Positions 40,165 through 50,960 of a DNA stretch of 64,000 nt are shown here, one piece after another. This DNA is from Torreya grandis (taxonomy: Eukaryota > Streptophyta > Pinopsida > Cupressales > Taxaceae), in the NCBI GenBank assembly GCA_037957365.1, contig JARHVA010000348.1, forward strand, positions 5,120,501 through 5,184,500. The letters run 5' to 3'. The notes beneath the pieces were generated by a model. It was not told where the DNA came from. It did no database searches and saw only the letters and a list, made by a program, of their open reading frames with translations. A program made the translations under genes and the position numbers. The stretch's first letter is position 1; every line of letters starts with the position of its first letter.

Positions 40165-40193
40165 GAGCTGATACCAACAAGTGGTATCAGAGC
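40165..40193 (+). other. Second PBS motif with inverted partner (hairpin) in C leader
   Basis: A second exact TGGTATCAGAGC at 40182-40193 is preceded by its near-complement GAGCTGATACCA at 40165-40176, with a five-base loop ACAAG. RNA from here could fold into a 12-bp stem with a two-base bulge that hides or presents the second PBS. The two PBS copies are 46 nt apart. Confidence 0.75.
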
Positions 40194-40292
40194 TCAGGTT
40201 CACTAACAGGTGGTTCAGATCTGCGTAGTGTGTATTGATTACAGGTTCTCACAGGGGTTTCTGCAGGGATTTCTGTTTGAGTGGGAGAAGCA

Positions 40293-41060
40293 ATGGCAGA
40301 TGAAAGTAAACTGAGAATGGAAAAGTTCAATGGCAAAAATTACCAACATTGGAGAATGCAGATAGAGGATTATCTGTATCAGAAAGATCTCTACTTACCA
40401 TTAGGTGGGGTTGCAAAGAAGCCCAAAGACATGGAGGATGAAGAATGGGAAGTTCTTGATAGAAAGGCTCTGGGGTCTATAAGACTGAGTCTAGCATCCA
40501 CTGTGATATCCAATTTATCACAGGCAAAGTCTACGGTAGAGTTGATGACTACGTTAGCAAATTTGTATGAAAAACCCTCAGCTTCAAATAAGGTATATCT
40601 TATGAAGCAGTTATTTAATTTGCATATGAATGAAGGTGGATCTGTTTCTACTCATCTGAATGATTTCAATGGAATAGTGGATCAATTAAGTTCAGTCAAT
40701 ATAGTGTTTGATGATGAAATAAAAGCTCTTTTAATATTATGTTCTTTGCCTGAAAGCTGGCATGGCTTAGTAATGGCAGTAAGTAATACTGCATCTGCAT
40801 CAAATATTTTGAAAGTAGAGGATGTTGTTAGTGTTATCTTGAATGAGGAAATACGCAGGAAAAGCACAGAAGAGACATCTGGGAACGCTTTAAGTTTTGA
40901 GAGTAGGGGGAGGCAGAAAGAGAAGACAAAGAAAGGTAGATCAAGATCCAAATCTAAGGGGAAAGGCAGATCTAAATCCAGAAATGGCAGAAGGCCAAAA
41001 TGATGGAATTGTGGAAAGATGGGGCACATAAGCAGAGATTGTTGGTCAAATCCTAAGGAA
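40293..41060 (+). pseudogene. Copia gag with zinc knuckle broken by a stop (C)
   Basis: Gag forms the virus-like particle that packages element RNA in the cytoplasm. ATG 40293 begins 'MADESKLRMEKFNGKNYQHW', the usual copia gag N-terminus, and is preferred to the GTG at 40281. A UBN2-type gag body follows to about residue 185, then a basic Arg/Ser/Lys-rich tail (about 40900-41000) likely to bind RNA. The CCHC zinc knuckle (C-x2-C-x4-H-x4-C, 41001-41042) keeps its last three ligands, but the codon for the first Cys is TGA (41001-41003). The frame continues beyond this into protease without shift, so the element probably made one gag-pol polyprotein originally. Confidence 0.9.
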
Positions 41061-42509
41061 GACAATCAGCACAAAGGAAACGAAGAAGCCAAGGTTGCAG
41101 GTATTGCACAAGATGCTTTAATTTTCTCTTTGCATAATAATATAGAATCTTGGGTGTTAGATTCTGGTGCATCTTTTCATGCTACCCCTAACAGGGAATA
41201 TTTTAGTGACTATATCCATGGAGATTTTGGAATAGTGTATCTAGGGGATGATGAGCCCTGTAAAATAATCGGCAAAGGTAAAGTGCAGCTGAAGATGCAG
41301 AATAGCAACACATGGGTGTTAAGAGATGTGATGCATGTTCCTAGCTTGAAGAGAAATTTGATTTCTACAGGAAAGTTAGGGGATGAGGGTTGTACAGTAA
41401 CTCTCATAGCAGAATCTTGGAAGGTGACCAAGGGTGCACTTGTTATGGCCAGAGGTAAGAGAGAAGGTACTCTCTATTTGTGTAATTGTGTTACTAACAA
41501 ATCTCCTTCTGTATTATCTACTTCAGATGTGGATGTTAAATTGTGGCACTCAAGGCTTGGCCACATGAGTGAGAAGGGGATGTCAATTCTTAAGTCCAAA
41601 GGTATGCTTTCAGATTTAAAAGGCATAGATCTAGAGTTTTGTGAGCACTGTGTATTTGAAAAATAGAAAAGGGTTAGTTTTCTCAAGACTGGGTCTACTG
41701 AGAAGAGGCATAAGTTGTAGCTTGTTCACATAGACGTGTGGGGACCGGCTCAGGTTGCTTCCATTGGAGGATCACAGTACTATGTATCTTTCATAGATGA
41801 TGCTACAAGGAAGGTATGGATCTATTGTATTAGAAGAAAATCTAATGTATTTGAGACTTTTAAGATTTGGAAAGCTATGGTTGAGAATGAAACAGGTAAA
41901 AGATTGAAGTGCCTGAGATCTGACAATGGCGATGAGTTCTGCAGTTATAAGTTCAGAGATTATTGGTATATGCATGGAATCCGTAGGCAAAGGACGGTTC
42001 CAAGGACACCTCAGCAGAATGGAATTGCTGAAAGGATGAACAAGACAATAATGGAGCGTGCAAGATGTATGAGATTGCATGCTGGTTTGCCCTTACAGTT
42101 TTGGGCACAAGCTGTTGACACTGCAGTATACCTGATTAACAGAGGACCCTCTACAGCTCTGGATGGTGGTATTCCAAAAGAGGCATGGATAGGTAAAAAG
42201 GTTGATCTCTCATATCTCAAAGTTTTTGGTTGTGAAGCCTTTGTGCACATAGATAAAGAAAATAGAAAGAAGCTTGATGCTAAGTCTATGAGGTGCACGT
42301 TTATTGGCTATGGCTCAGATGATTTTGGTTATAGATTTTGGAATCTAGAAACTAACAAGGTAATCAGGAGCCGTGATGTTGTTTTCAACAAAAGAGTGAT
42401 GTATTGTGATCAACTAAGGAAACTGAATCAATCTGAGCAGAGAAATGGTGAATTGGACGAGGTGAAGGTCCAATATGAGCTCACGGGAAAAAGAAATAAT
42501 CACTTGTAG
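41061..42509 (+). pseudogene. Copia protease and integrase (C), three stops
   Basis: Same frame as gag. The aspartic protease active site DSGAS is at 41160. The GAG-pre-integrase segment with 'WHSRLGHMSEKG' and the following 'CEHC' supply the HHCC zinc site of integrase (about 41542-41660). The DDE catalytic triad is intact: Asp codon 41733, Asp codon 41922 (in 'SDNG') and Glu codon 42030, with the canonical 35 residues between the last two. Stops interrupt the frame at TAG 41664, TAG 41718 and TAG 42507. At least the first and last are the kind produced by C-to-T change of CAG (inference). Protease would process the polyprotein and integrase insert the cDNA in the nucleus. Confidence 0.92.
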
Positions 42510-42520
42510 GAAAACATAGA

Positions 42521-42668
42521 GACCGACGTTGGCATGTTAGGAACCGGCGTCAGTAGAATAGAAACCGAGGTCGGCCATACAGAGACCGACGTCGGCAGGA
42601 CAGGCACTGGCGTCAGTCAGACAGAATCAGCATCAGCCGTAACAGGTCTGGAGGTGACCAAGGTCGGT
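42521..42668 (+). repeat. 21-bp (7-codon) tandem repeat in the pol linker of C
   Basis: ACCG-type cores recur at 42522, 42543, 42564, 42585, 42606 (as ACTGG) and about 42627 (decayed): an exact 21-nt period for about six to seven units. Because 21 is a multiple of three, the peptide repeats every seven residues with pattern [E/G]-T-x-V-[G/S]-x-x. It lies between integrase and RT, a variable linker in copia elements. The DNA module matches the repeats at the start of the LTR of C. The frame ends at TGA 42702-42704. Confidence 0.85.
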
Positions 42669-42715
42669 CACTGTCAGAGAATTTGGGTGGATAGCGTGTT
42701 GTGAACGAGTCTTAG

Positions 42716-44356
42716 ACACCCATCAGGAGGTCAGAAAGGGTGAGTAAGCCTCCAATTAGATATTCTCCTTCTTTATTTTATCTATTGCTAACTGATGGTG
42801 GAGAACCAGAGAGTTTTGAAGAAACAATACAGGTAGATTCCAAGAGTCAGTGGGAGCATGGCATGGTTGAGGAGTTGGAGTCCTTAAGAGAGAACCAAAC
42901 AAGGGATTTGGTTGAATTGCCAGCTGGTAAGAGAACACTCAAGAATAGATGGACCTACAGGTTGAAAGAAGGTGAGAATGGACAGATGAGATATAAGGCC
43001 AGATTGGTGGTAAAAGGATTTGCACAAAAGCCAGGTATTGACTTTGGTGAGATTTTTTTTCCTGTTGTTAAAATAACTTCTATAAGGGTTGTATTGTCTT
43101 TGGTTGCTTTCAAGGATTTACATCTTGAGCAGCTAGATGTTAAGACAACGTTTCTTCATGGAGACTTGGATGAGAAAATTTATATGGAACAGCCGAAAGG
43201 ATTTGAGGTCAAAGGTAAGGATAAGTTTGTGTGCAGATTGAAGAAAAGCTTGTATGGCCTCAAGCAAGCTCCTAGGCAATGGTACTTAAAATTTGATAGG
43301 TTTATGACTGAGCATGGCTACAGTAAGTGTCAATCTGACCATTGCATGTATTTCAAGAGATTTGATAATGATAGATATATTATTCTATTGTTGTATGTAG
43401 ATGATATGCTGGTTGCAGGATCTCACATGCAGGATATCTCTGAGCTTAAGGTGATATTAGCTCAAACATTTGCTATGAAGGATTTGGGAGCAGTAAAGAA
43501 AATCCTTGGCATGAGCATTAAGAGAGACAGGAAAAATCACAGGTTGATATTGTCTCAAGAAGATTATGTGGACAAGGTGTTGAAACGGTTCAATATGCAG
43601 GATGCTAAACTAGTAAGCACACCTTTGGCTAGACATTTTAAGTTGAGTAAAGAACAATGTCCTAATTCATATGATGAGGTAGAGTACATGAGTAAGGTTC
43701 CATATTCTTCCGCAGTAGGGAGTTTGATGTATGCAATGGTGTGTACTAGACCGGATATTGCCCAAGCAGTGGGAGTGGTAAGTAAGTATATGGCCAATCC
43801 AGGTAAGGAACATTGGAAAGCAGTTCAGTGGATCCTTAGATATTTGAGAGGAACCAGCAGTAGGCACTTGTGCTATGGAGGTTCAGATACTTCTCTACAT
43901 GGTTATGTAGATTCAGATATGGCAGGTGATCTGGATGGCAGGAGGAGCACTATAGGTTATGTTTTCACTGTAGGTGGAATGACGGTTAGCTGAATATCTA
44001 AGTTGCAGAAGGTTGTTGCCTTGTCAACTACAGAAGCAGAGTATATTGCAGCCACAGAGGCTAGCAAAGAGATGATATGGATGACACGGTTCATGGATGA
44101 GCTTGGTAAGGAGCATGAGAGTTGTAGATTGTATAGTGACAGTCAGAGTGCAATCCATTTGGCTAAGAATTCAGCCTTTCATTCAAGAACAAAGCACATA
44201 CAGCTAAGGTACCATTTCATACGACAGGTATTGGAAGATGGTGAGTTGAAGCTGGAGAAGATCCATACGGATAGGAATCCTACTGATATGTTAACCAAGC
44301 CAGTTACAAAGGAGAAGTTGAATCTTCATTCAACCTCTGTTGGTCTTCATGATTGA
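42716..44356 (+). pseudogene. Copia reverse transcriptase and RNase H (C), one stop
   Basis: The frame is shifted relative to integrase; the change of frame lies between about 42690 and 42716. The start of this part carries 'RRSERVSKPPIRYSP', the usual linker end. RT motifs run from 'VELPAGKRTLKNRWTYRLK' through 'LDVKTTFLHGDL' and 'SLYGLKQAPRQWY' to the catalytic YVDD at 43394-43405. RNase H follows with 'DSDMAGDLDGRRS', 'ALSTTEAEYIAATEA' and 'DSQSAIHLAKN'. TGA at 43991-43993 replaces a position that is normally Trp in this family (TGG to TGA by a G-to-A change). The natural stop is TGA 44354-44356, 72 bp before the 3' LTR. All visible catalytic residues are kept, so decay is recent. Confidence 0.95.
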
Positions 44357-44416
44357 GTTGAAGATGGAGGAGCTAGAAGATGTTGCTGTACAGGTACTGG
44401 TGCAGCTGTTTATCTC

Positions 44417-44428
44417 CAAGTGGGAGAT
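44417..44428 (+). other. Polypurine tract of C
   Basis: CAAGTGGGAGAT directly before the 3' LTR, the common plant copia form. Confidence 0.85.
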
Positions 44429-45130
44429 TGTTAGGGTGTGGAGCTAAAAGCTTCACCAAGGAGCACACTATGACAGTTTTGAGTCTACACAGACACTAGC
44501 ATCGGTCAAGAGCGACCAACATCGGTCAGGTGCAGTTGCAGAGGTGCTGATGTCGGTATTGGGTTGGCCGACGGCAGGTCACAGGCAAGTAGCAGGAACT
44601 GGCATCGGTTACCTGTGCATCCAGAAAGCTATTTCCGAGGACAGAAGCGAGTGTTTGCATGATGAGTTTAAGTTGTAGTCTTAAGCTCACATCTCTATTA
44701 TTAGTAATATTATTTTTATAGCCCTTGTTCAAGAGGCTTAACTGGTTGTTGTAAGTGCATGCTCAAGTTTCCTAATTCTATATGTAGAATTAGATCTTCT
44801 TAGCTTTGTGTGAATTATTTTAGAATTGGTATGTTGAAGAACAGTACAGAATTGAATCAATCCAGGCTTGTTGGAGTTGATTGTTCTTGACAGAGAGAGC
44901 TCTTGAGGAATAGAGATCTAGTGAGAGATCTATACATCTAGGAGAGGTGTGTAAGAAAGAAGTTTCTTCAATTGTATTCCTTTTGTAAAGAGTTTGTTAA
45001 TACAAGTTTTCAGGGTGGTTTCTTGTATCTCTTATTCTTGCTGTTTATCATTCTAGTTACTTGTCTATCTGATTTATTTCCACATTTATTGCTTTCACAA
45101 GTGTAATCTATTGTTGGTTGATCCCCAACA
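44429..45130 (+). repeat. 3' LTR of C
   Basis: 702 bp. Compared with the 5' LTR, most differences cluster in the CpG-rich first 170 bp. The ACCGAC core of the 5' LTR is ACCAAC here (44515-44520). The 5-bp duplication GAATG follows at 45131-45135. Confidence 0.95.
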
Positions 45131-45135
45131 GAATG
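45131..45135 (+). other. Target-site duplication, right (copia C)
   Basis: GAATG, identical to 39428-39432. Confidence 0.95.
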
Positions 45136-48100
45136 CCCTTCCTTCAACTTATTCCCAATCGGGTCATTGACAAGGGTTTTAGAGGGTTTTAGGTAGTTTT
45201 ACCCCTTAAAGATATTTTATAAAATTATGACATCAAATATTTAGATAAATTTCACTAAATCCTTGTTTGGTATCCTCTTCAACTTATCATATATCCTAAA
45301 TCTCCCATGATAAGCATCCATACTATAGTGAATTTCCAAACTTAGCCACTCAAACTCTTTCCTACATTTTGTATACCCTGTCATGCTTCTAAGCCAAGAA
45401 AATGGATTTCTCATGTCTTTATCTACATAAAAAAGGTTCTAATACACCTTATAACTCCCCATGGATATTTTATAATGATTTTTAATGTTCATCTAGCCAT
45501 ATAAGTGGTATTTTACCTACTTTAGGCATTAGGCCAAACCTAAGTCTAGTGGATTTTGATTGTGTTTTGCTCCTCACCACCACCTCTGAGCAGCTAGTCA
45601 TGACTATGAGATATTTTATGTTATTTTTTCATGTTTAACTCAACTTCCTATATCTCCTTTTAATTATTTGATTCTCCTTGGCATCTTCCCTTACCATTCT
45701 TATAACAAACCTATAGGGTATGTGCATCTGGGAGTGCCCTCTATCTAAGATAGAATGGAGGGCATCACCCCTATTACCTCATGCAAAAAAATCCTATGAG
45801 AGGATTGAGAAAGTTATGGGGATGTTTTTTACTATTTTATATGACTATATCACATCAATATCCCCACCAAATCTTCAAAAACCCTCAAGGTAGACTGTGT
45901 AGTACTCACTATGTGCAGGGTTGGCATATGGACTATATATTGCATGTTAAAACCCTTATTTTCCCTATTTCCTTATTTTTAAAGTCTTATGATATGGTCA
46001 CTACCATTTTTAGGTTCATTTTAAACATGTCCAACATCCAAACCTTTTCTAAACTCTTCAATATACCTTGCACTTGACTAGACAAGACTGCAAGCTAATT
46101 ATGATTGTGTTTCCTCTCAAGAAAGAGACCTAATTATAGGTGAACCTTACATATTAGACTTTTTACACTACCTTAAGACCATTATTTAAGTATTTTATAC
46201 CATATCATAGTCACTTGGACTTATTACCCTCATGCATATGTTAGGCTAACCTATATACTATTAGGCTTTAGTATACTGTCAACCTACATTTGATTTTAAG
46301 TGACCTTTTTTAGGGCAAAGGTACACCTATATAATTTCATACATAGTCCATTTCATGTTTAAACATTATTAAAATCTTATGGTCTCATTTAATGAGTGAA
46401 ATATACTCATACCATGCTTAGAACTAGAAATTAGCACTCAACCTTCAATATCTATTATGTTACCTTTCTTGGAAACCTATAGGTGTACTTTCTTGGGCCA
46501 TAATGAAGTCATGTAGGTTGTGATTTGGGTTAAAAGCTTAGATTTAAACTCCATCAACTTTTCCCTAAGATACTAGTACCATCCTCAACTCTAATAAATA
46601 TGCTTACCATGAGCACATGCTCCTATATTGCCACTTTGAACTATAAGGTCACTTGAAGTTTAAAGTATTGTACTAAACATTGAAAACCTATAGTGGAGAA
46701 TTAAATGAGTTGGGGACCTCATATACATCACTAATTAGAGTCAAACATTCACTCTCTTTGGTCAAAACATCACTCCTATGATGGGAATTCATTATGGAGG
46801 CATTCAAATTCATCTAGACTCCATGTTACCTTATTATGTGATAGCATCAAAAGTGGTCAGGGCTCTGTTTCAGAATTTTTAAGGTAACTTGTCCCTGAAA
46901 CAACTTCTTAACTTGAACATGACTTCTCAAGTCTACCTACCACTCCATATCTCCACTATTGATTATTATAACCTATTTATTGTTCTCAAACTTTAAGGAT
47001 GGATAAAAACATGTTCAAACTCCTTCATATAACATTTTTAGGCCTCTGTGAGAGCCCCCTATAGGTATAGATGTAGGGTATAGGGTAGTGAATAGAGATA
47101 TGAATAATGTGCATATTGTATGAGTCTTATACCAATTTTAGAGTTTCTCAAAGCCTGAAAATGTATCCTATCCTCCTTAAATAAATTCAAACCAATCCTA
47201 ATGTTCTCATTTCAACGTGATTAGCCTTTTACTTGGCACCTATAGGTGTTCATCAATGGTGTAAGATTGTGTTAGGGACTGAATTGGCTATCACAATCCA
47301 TTACATCTCATTTACAAGGTTTGGATAACTATTCATGTTTAATATTATGTTCAACCTCTCAAATATCCTCATTACACCTTCCTAAACATTTTTTAGAACT
47401 TCATACACCTAAATCACCATGACTGTAAGTGAATATCTATAAGAACGTCTATCATTATTTCATATATGATTATAACTAACTTAATAATATCCTTTGATAT
47501 TGAGATTGGAGTTATAGTTATTTCCATGACATTTTAGAGGTGAAAACATCATATACACTTCTTCTTGAAACCACTATAGGAAAGGAAAACATCTATAGTT
47601 GATGAACATGCCTATGACATCACTAGTGTACTCAACCTATAACTTGAGAAGATTGAGTTCATAAAATCACCTCAAAACATGAAAAAAAGGATGGAATCCA
47701 TGAATTTAGGATGTTCACATTATATGGAATTAATTTCATCCATTGGTTTGTATGGACCGTCTAAAACAAGAAGAAAAACTACAAGGTATGGGGATTAGTA
47801 TGTAGAAAAGAATTGTCAACTTCTTCAGAAAGGTTCATAAAGAATGGGTAACCAATATTTGACCTCATACCATTAAATGTAATTTTATTTACTTTAATAA
47901 CACCCCATAATAACATTTAACCTGAAACCTCTCCTACTGGTCATACCATTAGAAAAATTGTTGGCCAGTTTTGCATGCCAAGAAGAGTGATGGATAAGTG
48001 AAATAGTTTTCAGTCCTTTTTTATACTTCCAAAGTAGATAAAATGTTAATATGAGTTTAGGTAAGTTAAATATCCACTACATAAACTTTCCACATGTGCC

Positions 48101-48472
48101 ACAATCCTTTATAAGTCATACAACTACCCAAATCCTCCTTTTTTAAACTATTTTCTTGATTTCAGTTAGGAACCTACAAGTTTTTTAGCTAGAACTAACA
48201 TAACTGACAAGTTTCTAACATATTAGATGTTGATTAATAGTTATAAACACTTTTCTACCTAATAAAACCACATAACCTCCATTAATGACTCTAAAATGAC
48301 CCCTAAGTGACATGAAATGTCCTAGGACTAAATTTAACTATGACCAAGGTTAATAGCTCATTAAATGACTTCAAATAGGACTATTATACACTCTATTACA
48401 TAATAATATACCCATATATAATTTTTTAACTATAAGGGGTTGACCTATTTTGAGTTGTGGTCAAAATAGTCA
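45136..48472 (-). repeat. Z left LTR, second segment
   Basis: Continues the match to the right LTR (53632-56931) after copia C: for example TTGACAAGGGTTTTAGAGGG in both (45165 and 53662), and a stretch near 47545-47655 that is almost identical to 56040-56150. It ends AAAATAGTCA, as does the right copy. The 98-codon frame at 45781-46077 is broken in the right copy, so it is not called a gene. Confidence 0.8.
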
Positions 48473-49129
48473 ACATTCTTGGTGATTTCCTAGGTGTGGT
48501 ATGTTTGTTATGCCAAGAACAGTAGCTTAATCCTATTCATTGGGACATGGAATAACCTATGCACAAGTTTGACATAAAATTTTACTTTTAAAACACACCA
48601 AAAAATAAGGAAAGACACACAAAAATAGACACACCAAAGGAAACAAACATGTGTTTAACTAGAACACTTAAGGAACACACACATGCAACTAAAATAAATA
48701 CACACACCTAATCTAGTATTTACAAGACCTCACTCCTAAGGTGAAATAAATATTACCATGTTTAAACTAGGGTAAAATATGGTTCCTCTTGCATCTTTAT
48801 CACTCCATGAAATCAACTTATCATGTGAAGCATGTTCATCATTAACCACTTGAATATGTAGATGGTCAAGAAGCTAACCAAATTTATGTCTTCTCATGCC
48901 TTCAATTGGCCTACCTTGATATTTCATTAATGTTCCTTCTTAATTTCCAATAACCTTTATTATATTTTCAACTACTATGTTCTCTATCGTATTTATTTGA
49001 TGTCCTTAAAACTATAGATTGGGGGACATGACAACTATCTCAATCTTTCCATCTTCTTGGGCATGATGTGCTTGTGCTTGGGAGTATTAGGATCATATTA
49101 TTCATGATATAACCCTTTTTCAAATGATT
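48473..49129 (-). other. Z core, 3' end, no gene seen
   Basis: Between the last coding-like sequence and the 3' LTR. The minus strand next to the LTR (about 48473-48495) is only weakly purine-rich, so the PPT is decayed or absent. Confidence 0.4.
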
Positions 49130-49859
49130 CATCTTTAGGTTAAAGTGTTGACTATTTTTCAAACTCAAAAACTTTTTCCTTGGCTTCACTAGGCTCCTCT
49201 ATGACTATAGACCCTTGTACAACAAATTGATGTTCATCCTCATTAATAGCATGACACTTACTTTCATGTTTGATGAACCTTTCTCTTTATTTATAAATAT
49301 AAAACTCAACATCATACTTTTTAGTCTCATTATCAAACACATCATCAAACTCATAATTCTTATGAGGGGAAGTAGTATTACCTAACTAATCAAATTTTTA
49401 ACATATGGCATTAAACCTTTGTCATAAGTCATCCTCCTCATCATAAATGTCATCTTTAAGGGAAGATTCATCAATTATAGGTAGAAATATATTATTATTA
49501 TCACCATAGTGATCTATAAATATATTCAATCTATCATCATTATACACATGAATCAAATAGTTACCTTTAATAGCTTGTGATAAGGAGTGCTCAATAGTTA
49601 CCTCAGCTTTCTCAAATGTTCCTTCATACATGATATAGGTGCCAAGGTCAGTTTGCTCAAAATATGTATATGGATCATTTTCATAATAATTCACACCATA
49701 ATCATCTATAAAAAATTTATCTATACCTTCAATATTTGAGGAAGCACAATCATCCACATTAGACTCATCCTTCTCATTGATCACACAATTCAAGTTGGAG
49801 CTTGCTTCCACATAAGGCTCAATGTGGAACCTAGAAAGTGGTTGAGTTCTTATGGTCAC
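49130..49859 (-). pseudogene. Acidic region downstream of Z protease
   Basis: A minus-strand frame open from 49859 to 49422 begins 'MTIRTQPLSRFHIEPY' and continues as a very acidic, Tyr/Asn-rich chain ending 'DDIYDEEDDL'. Beyond its stop, coding-like peptide continues to about 49130, with 'HESKCHAINEDEHQFVVQGS'. In autonomous plant Ty3 elements the sequence after protease leads into the RT polyprotein; here it ends in non-coding DNA. Function unknown; probably a spacer or remnant of the polyprotein. Confidence 0.5.
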
Positions 49860-49909
49860 ATTTTTCCATATATTATCCTAAATTATAATAAGTACCAATA
49901 AATTTATAT

Positions 49910-50197
49910 TTACCCTCCTATCTTATCTTTAAAATCTCTTGAAAGGCAAATTGAAAAATGGGCAGGAAAGTCAACAACAATAATGTCTTGAAGGATGGGA
50001 AAACTAGGATAATCATGAAAGAAAACCCTCAATACCTTGATCAATCCTATTATATTTTTAGTTGTAACATTTAAATGAAACACTCCTTTACTATGTTTTT
50101 CATATTTGAGTCTTAATTTATTAGCTATAACTTTAGGCATCACTGATGTAGAGGCTCCACTATCAACTATGTAGTTATGAACTAGTTTATCACCCAA
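49910..50197 (-). pseudogene. Retropepsin-like aspartic protease of Z
   Basis: The 95-codon frame contains 'YIVDSGASTSVMP', the retropepsin active-site loop (DSGAS), within the first 20 residues. Further along it has an ILQDIIVVDF strand and 'FSICLSRDFKDKIGG', where a G(L)-type motif of the fold usually lies. This is typical of plant Ty3/gypsy proteases. No start codon of its own is expected, since it would be cut from a polyprotein. It lies about 1.1 kb downstream of the gag body and just upstream of the acidic region. The active-site residues are kept, but flanking frames are broken, so expression as a polyprotein is unlikely. Confidence 0.8.
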
Positions 50198-50521
50198 AAT
50201 GAGAGTGAGGTAGAAAGGTGGAGGATTCTCAACTTTGGTAGATGGTTACATAATGTTATTATGTGAATTGGTAATATAAACATGACCATGCTTATTTCTT
50301 AATGATGGAGGACTAGTATGGATAGTAGACATCTATTTTTGTAAGAGCTCTTTTTGGCCAGGCATATGAAGGACATCCCAAAGGGAAATAGATGCCTTAG
50401 CATTCTTTAATTAATATACTATGTTTAGGACACGAGTAATTAATTTTTATTGAGTCCCTATATGTAAGGAGGTGTTTTTATCTTGAGAAATTTAAGTACC
50501 TTGAATAGGCCTTCCAACATT

Positions 50522-50755
50522 CTAATTTGAATAAAGTGCATGAATGTTAGGGACTGTCATGCTTATAGGCATGACTTGATACCTTGTAGGAGGACCAGTT
50601 GAGATTGTAGGCACACCATTAGCATCCCATAAAACCTTCCTCTTAGCTCTCATATTGTATGTAATATAATTTCCTTGTTTAATCACATAAGTTTCTTCCA
50701 CTAAGAAGTTAGTGAAGCTTTCTCCTTGAGGTTGCCAACCTTCACTTGTTTGCAT
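50522..50755 (-). pseudogene. Gag-protease linker of Z (partial)
   Basis: A 77-codon open stretch between gag and protease, starting 'MQTSEGWQPQGESF' and rich in Thr, Pro and Val near its end. It is on the same strand and in the right place for the C-terminal part of a gag-pol precursor. No domain is recognised. Confidence 0.35.
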
Positions 50756-50960
50756 TAGAACTTCATCTTCTATTGATAGTAGAGGAGTGACTCCTCCTTG
50801 AGAAACTAGAGCTTACTCTCCACACTCATTTTAATCCATGAATTAGGTGTGTTTCCATTCTTTTCCTTGGATTAGATTATTATGCATTGGTACCATTTCT
50901 CTTGTGTTAGAGGTAGAATTGGGATTGTATACATTGGCAGGCCTATTAAAATTAGGCTAC

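Larger units (their letters stand above)
39433..45130 (+). mobile_element. Element C: Ty1/copia retrotransposon, Tork/Tnt1 type, full length but with broken ORF
   Basis: 5698 bp with LTRs of 701 and 702 bp (TGTTAGGG...CCCCAACA), a perfect 5-bp target duplication, a Met primer-binding site and a PPT. Domain order is gag, protease, integrase, RT, RNase H, the Ty1/copia order. Motifs and sequence style of integrase, RT and RNase H resemble the Tork/Tnt1 lineage. I counted about 38 substitutions and one 1-bp indel between the LTRs, about 33 of them transitions (roughly 5.4%). It inserted into the 3' LTR of Z in the opposite orientation. Five in-frame stops and a frameshift make this copy unable to produce a complete polyprotein. 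Confidence 0.97.

Noticed and set aside
40682..42298. Minus-strand open frames opposite gag and integrase of C
   Set aside because: They are antisense shadows of clearly recognised plus-strand gag-pol domains.
45781..46077. 98-codon frame in Z LTR
   Set aside because: The homologous stretch of the other LTR (about 54270-54560) is broken by indels and stops, so there is no sign of protein conservation.
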